Source: Helicoverpa zea (taxonomy: Eukaryota; Arthropoda; Insecta; Lepidoptera; Noctuidae). From it: a stretch of 64,000 nt of DNA. The stretch spans positions 1,490,501 to 1,554,500 of the forward strand of contig NC_061456.1 of NCBI RefSeq assembly GCF_022581195.2. The letters are read 5' to 3'. Below are positions 58,986-64,000 of this stretch, piece after piece. Positions within the stretch are counted from its first letter, which is position 1; every line of letters starts with the position of its first letter. The notes under the pieces were generated by a model that saw only the letters and a list, made by a program, of their open reading frames with translations, was not told the origin of the DNA and did not search any database. The position numbers and the translations under genes are program-made.

Positions 58986-61448
58986 AAGCAGTCATAGAGA
59001 TGTATTGATGTCAACTTATTATTTTTCTTTACGTAACTTATGCATTGAGCTGTGATGAATAAAATTATAAATAGTACTGTATGGTGATATGTGCCAGGCT
59101 TCTAATACATTTGCAGTTCACCCCATGTTTAAAAAACAAACAAACTACCTTGGTTTCACAGGTCTCAACTTTCTTAGTATCAAAATTACATAAAGCCATA
59201 TTATCGTATCCTGAAAATATCCATCTACAGCAACATTTACCTGCCAACTGAAACACATCATTCCTCACTCGGCACCCCTACATACACCTACAATTTTCCG
59301 CAAATAAAATCTCCCCATACTTAAAATACAGTAGCAAAAAAGTTAAAACCTCTTTAGAATCGTAAAGGCGCATTCACACGCACGCAGCGGTAATCAGCGC
59401 ACGCATTGTAGAGAGCGACCGCAGTTGTTAAGGGCACTCCAGACGAGTGCCACTCGAACATCTGTCGCCGGTGTCGCGAGGGGCTTGCTTTAAACGGCAA
59501 GAGGATTTTTGTATTACGATGTGGGAGTATGTGAGGTTTCAACGATTTTCTATCGAATATTAATACTTCGGTTTTTTTTCTGTTGAGGTATTTTGGGGAT
59601 AAAGGAGGCTTTTCGGATTATACTGGATGATAGCTTGTATCAAATCGGCGGTAGTATGTAGGTATAGGCTTAAAATATAGAACAAGTTAGGTACCGGCCT
59701 ACTGTGGTAACTTTTTGATAGGATTAAACAACGAGCACTGACAAATAATAATCAATCGAATTTTAATCTCAATAATAGGAAAGTAAAATATTGGTCCCAG
59801 TTCTGTCGATATTGTCCTTTAAAAAGAAATATTTTCTTTTGAACTTCAATTACAATCAAAAACAGCCGAGTAAAACTATAAATCAATTCCATATAAAATA
59901 CTGCACCGTATAAAACATACACGAATACCGACGACAGCCACAAGCCCGCAGACTCCATTAAAACCTCATAATCACAAACTCATTCATTTAAATTATCGTA
60001 CATGCTGTGTTTACACTGCCCTTTTCGGCGAGTAATCACAATCAGTACTGGCGGCCAGTAATCGGGCTAGTGAGCGGAAGCAACATGGCTCGGTCATTTG
60101 GACAAACAAAAAAATTAACGCGGGTGTGTCGAGTCGAGATAATTTAGTATTGTTGTACTACGAAGTTGCGGAGTCGGTAATGTTTATGAATTTTATTGCA
60201 ACACGAAATATTAATATGGAGAAAGGGAATATAACGAACACTGTAACAAATATAACGTGCCTTGATTTTATTCTGCTATTAAACTATACGATATTACTAA
60301 GTGAACAACGTGTTATACGAGTAAAAACTTCCTGTAGATTTATCAGCCGTTTCTATTAAATAACTTCGTGCCAATATGACATAAATATCCCGTGAAAACA
60401 CATAGCTCGTACCGAAGAACTATCCATCTTGCTGATAACGATCTACATAACATTAAACCCGCTAAATACCACGTCCATTATTTCTAAGTTCTAACGTCCA
60501 TTCTTGCTCAGATCGTGTGAATTAACCTCGTTTGTGCGACGGCACCGTATAAGGCAAGTGGAAAGCGCACTCGCCTTATTAAACGAGGCACAATGGCTGT
60601 CTAATGTACGGGCTATGTACAAAAATACACAAAAGGCGCTCTTAGCCTAATTTGAGGACAGGCGAATTCGATACAGAAGAGTTCATGTGTCATAGAGTTT
60701 CATATGTTTAACTAAACAGGGCTTTGTCCAGCAAGTTTCAAAGTTCCGTAACAGATTAAAACATTTTAAGATACTGTTCATAAACGCAGCAGTTTGGAAA
60801 GGCTCTGTTTATGTTCCCGAAAATGAGGTTTAGAGGATTTGAATCATTAAATTAATTTTTAATCCTTGCAATAAGCATCTACCAAGCCTTGAATAAGCAT
60901 GGTGATTAACGCCATTTCTTTCCTGTATAAAAAGAGACCTGTGCCCTAAAATGGCTGCAGATGATGAATGTATCTTGCATTATTAAAATCTACAGCAATC
61001 ATGCAACGAATTATTCCTTTCTACCTGAACACCACAACCAACCGCCCAAACCTCCCCAGCATTTAGACCAGAAATTATGAATCAAACCCCGGTCTAGACA
61101 GACTAAGACCAGTATCCATTGTAAGTCCTCACTCGGTAACGCCACCTAACGCGTCGAGAATTAATTGGCGACATCAATTCTGGGCGCCGCTTCGCCCACC
61201 ACGACCATGATATTTGATAACGATTCTACGTCATTCTCTTGTTTATTTCTAGGACTGTGTTGGTAGAAGGTAAGTTTTTTTTTGGTATTTAGTTAAATTT
61301 AAAAAATGGCCCTTCTCTACTCTAAATGCGAATAAAAAACTCATTTTCACTTACAGATGGAAAATCATGGCAAATTCATCTGACATCCATGTCAAATATT
61401 ATTTTCTATACTACAATATAATAATATGAGGTTGCATAATGTCTTTCT
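58986..61448. other. non-coding; minor hairpin and LINE end
   Basis: No gene. A 12 bp stem with one mismatch, ATAAGGCAAGTG / CACTCGCCTTAT, lies at 60549-60560 and 60568-60579. A mutated LINE end (TATAAAAAGAGACCTGTGCC) lies at about 60925-60970. A CpG-rich piece lies at 59370-59500. Confidence 0.4.
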
Positions 61449-61590
61449 CTATCATCATCATTATCATCCTCCTGCCTTTATCTGAGTTTTATTTATCGCA
61501 CCAAGTTTTCATCTTCCAGTCCCTTCTATCTGCAGTCATCTTAAAAGTTACATTCTTTACGTACCTTTCTTGAGCAATTGCAGTCAGACT
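61449..61590 (-). pseudogene. RTE-type LINE ORF tail
   Basis: The minus strand encodes VKNVTFKMTADRRDWKMKT, then WCDK and TAA, followed by GATAAAGGCAGGAGGATAAT and GATGATGA. It matches the last 25 codons and tail of the copy at 41213-41520. Confidence 0.75.
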
Positions 61591-62043
61591 TCATTTATCT
61601 ATTAAGTAAACACTACAATTTACTATTCACAACCCATACATTAACGTAACGTCAACCTAACCAAATCACTAAACACTTGCTAAATTGAAACGTCAATTTC
61701 TGCACCCATAGTTTCCTAAACAAACAAAGGCGCTCCCATACATCTTAATCCACTTAAATTCCCATTGAATTGCATGCATTCCCGAATTATGGCGAATCAC
61801 GACATCTCGGGAGAAATGAGACGAACAGTAATCGAATTACGGACCCCTTATTCTACGAACACACTACAAACTTTTAGTCGGCCGATAGTTGGTTTGGGCT
61901 CATAAATCAGTATGAAGATGAATGGAAGTACACACGTAAAACGACCAGGTATCAGCCTGACTAAATACAAATTCAAATCATTTATTCGCGATTATGTTAT
62001 GACGCATATAGAACACAAAACATACAAGCAAATATACATACAA
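61591..62043. other. non-coding spacer
   Basis: Nothing recognised. Confidence 0.4.
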
Positions 62044-62200
62044 AACAGATTGTTACAGCCTTTTTATCGTCTCACTGCTGGGCACAGGCCTCCTCTCACA
62101 AGTACAAGGATTGAGCGTTAATCACCACGCTTGCTCAATGCGGGTTGATGATTTCAGACTTTATAGTCCAGGTTTCCTCGAGATGTTTTCCTTTACCTTT
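62044..62200 (-). mobile_element. LINE 3'-tail fragment
   Basis: The plus strand carries CTCACTGCTGGGCACAGGCC, then TCCTCTCACAAGTACAAGGA, then GCGGGTTGATGATTTCAGAC and CTTTATAGTCCAGGTTTCCT. Complemented, this is the well-conserved end of a lepidopteran LINE (TCTGAAATCA ... GAGGAGGCCTGTGCCCAGCA). It is the best copy of the repeat also seen at 10690-10850. Confidence 0.65.
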
Positions 62201-62630
62201 TCCATACAAAAAAATACATACATAAATACTTCGATTGAGTTTAAAAAATTTTTTTTTTCAACTACCAGGGCAATAGTTGGCCGACTTTTTAGTCTGCAGT
62301 GTATGTACTCTTATATAGTGAATGGAATAGTTTCGTGTTGCCACAGCACACTGGCTGGATTGAAAAGTGATGTATTTTCTTGAAGATTTTCCATCTGATG
62401 AGCGATTTTGGACCTTAAGTGTGAGTGTTAGATTCGCTTTTTGTGGTGAAGAGTACGATAATTAAATTTGGTTTGCTTGGAATTAGTGCTTGATAAGAAA
62501 ATGCAATCTCAAATTATATTCTTTCTATATTTTAAGTGTACAAGAAGTCGAGTGATAACGTATCGTTTTGGAATGATCGCGTTTATCCATGTGGGGTTCC
62601 TACAAAAATTGTGACTACACATGTAAAAAA
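62201..62630. other. non-coding spacer
   Basis: AT-rich, nothing recognised. Confidence 0.4.
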
Positions 62631-62912
62631 CCGGTCAATTGCGAGTCGGACTCGTGCACGAAGGGTTCCGTACCGCTATTTATAAAATGAGCAAAAAAAT
62701 CACGTTTGTTGTATAGAAGCCCCCCAAAATATTTATTTTATTCTCATTTTCAGTATTTGTTGTTATAGCGGCAAGAGAAATACATCATGTGTGAAAATTT
62801 CAACTCTCTAACTATCACAGTTTCCGAGATACAGCCCGGTGACAGACGGACGGATGGACTGACGGACAGAGGAGCGAAAACAATAGGGTCCCGTTTTACC
62901 CTTTGGGTATGG
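62631..62912 (+). repeat. dispersed lepidopteran repeat
   Basis: It starts CCGGTCAATTGCGAGTCGGA, then CTCGTGCACGAAGGGTTCCG, and ends ACAGACGGACGGATGGACTG, later AGGGTCCCGTTTTACCCTTT. These blocks recur in many lepidopteran genomes as an abundant non-coding interspersed element. I do not know its class. It has no coding capacity here. Confidence 0.6.
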
Positions 62913-64000
62913 TCAAATACATACAGTGGCACAAAATAAATCTAGTTTGTTGCTTTTTAAAACAGCGATGCCCTCATTATTTTTCCGAACTATTACCGCA
63001 CATAACAAGCATAAGCTAAAACATGCTAAAACCTTCACCACCTTTTGCATATTTTAATGAAACAGCTCATTTTACCCTCACTTACACGAAACAAAAGCGC
63101 GTCGAAAAATCACAAAATACTGTGAAGAGCGTTCCACTACTATACATTACTATCCATGCGAAAATGCACCTTATAGACATTAGCACTAAGGACATTATGT
63201 TTAAGTAATCTAAGCATACTTGTATGATGTGCATTTGGTAAAAGTAGTAAGTGCCACTGATCATAAGGTTCTTTTTCCCATGGCGCATGGTGAATGTGGG
63301 CCCGTGCGCGTTCCATGCTTGACAAACATGCCATGAGATTTATGACAGGGCTGTCGCGAACACAAAAGATGGGGAAAATTTTTAAGCGCACATTTTTATT
63401 GTTTTTTAAGGCATTTTTAAAGGTTTTGATGCATACGAATGAGGGTGAGTTTTATGATTGTAATATTGAGTAAATGGGGTATCGCAGTATGTCATGATGC
63501 AATCCTGATGAATTTGGAAATAATAGGAAAAGAAAACAGGAAAAACTATACTTACCAACATTGAAGTTTTCCCAACTATTGAACTACGAGTAGGTAGGAC
63601 GTTTACAGATACCTAATAAGTATATCATACTTGCCATATCATAAAAACATCGAGAGATTTCAACAATATATCTAATATCTAGTTATCCTGGGTTTTAAAA
63701 ATAAAAATATATTTCTGATGTTTACAGCTACCTCGCAATAACAACATTATATATCTCTACTACAAACTAACATGTTATTCACCCATTACCCCTAAAATCT
63801 GCAATCACACCCCGATCACTAAATCTAGCCATCGAATTCTCAGCACAAACTTTCCTCGACGACACCAAAATACCAATTGATTCTCATGAGTTATCGCCAA
63901 CCCTGATTTATAAGCGTTCAGGCACAACCCTGCGCTCTCTTTTGATATATGTGTTTTTAGGGCTACTACTCAGAAATAGTTTTAGTACACAGTTTTATAG
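62913..64000. other. non-coding, nothing recognised
   Basis: No supported gene to the end of the window. The overlapping frames at 63023-63391 have no recognised domain. Confidence 0.4.

Overview
The window is AT-rich nuclear DNA from a moth or butterfly (Lepidoptera, possibly a noctuid). It is gene-poor and full of decayed transposons. The placement rests on the repeats: Helitron-like pieces that begin TC(C)TACTAATATTATAA and end CTAG before a T, RTE-type LINE tails with the RLSWYGHVMR motif and a GGAGGATGATGAT end, LINE tails with the GAGGCCTGTGCCCA motif, and a tRNA-derived SINE. No prokaryotic gene organisation is present, and most open frames under about 100 codons look like chance.

The only intact protein-coding gene I can support is on the minus strand at 16565-17575. 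It has two exons and a 255 bp intron with consensus ends that joins in frame. The product is a 251-residue protein with a signal peptide, a Gln/Glu/Ala-rich central part made of 8-residue repeats, a Lys-rich patch and an acidic C-terminal half. A TATA box and an initiator-like site lie upstream. I do not recognise the family.

Layout. 1-8.2 kb: non-coding, with an RTE tail (588-795), a foldback element (1517-1637) and a Helitron-like element (5406-5578). 8.2-11.1 kb: a Helitron-like remnant, a 1.38 kb terminal-inverted-repeat (TIR) transposon with a broken pogo-like zinc-finger remnant (8786-10161), a LINE 3' tail and another Helitron-like element. 13-14.4 kb: LINE tail and SINE remnant. 16.5-17.6 kb: the secreted-protein gene. 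19.3-20.6 kb: Helitron and LINE remnants. 28.06-28.85 kb: a TIR element whose MADF-like reading frame is cut by a second foldback element. 30.3-33.5 kb: LINE reverse-transcriptase tail, a TTA-flanked MITE and a LINE tail. 38.6-39.8 kb: a complete tRNA-SINE and a second TTA-flanked MITE. 41.2-41.5 kb: a 5'-truncated RTE copy with target-site duplications. 48.3-50.9 kb: a cluster of short retroelement tails and Helitron-like elements. 54.8-56.7 kb: LINE fragments, one split by a 740 bp hAT element with a perfect 8 bp duplication. 61.4-62.9 kb: three more dispersed repeats.

The window therefore reads as intergenic or very long intronic DNA around one small gene. The transposons record several layers of nested insertion. 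Long stretches such as 20.6-26 kb, 33.5-38.6 kb, 41.5-48.3 kb and 56.7-61.4 kb show no gene that I can support.
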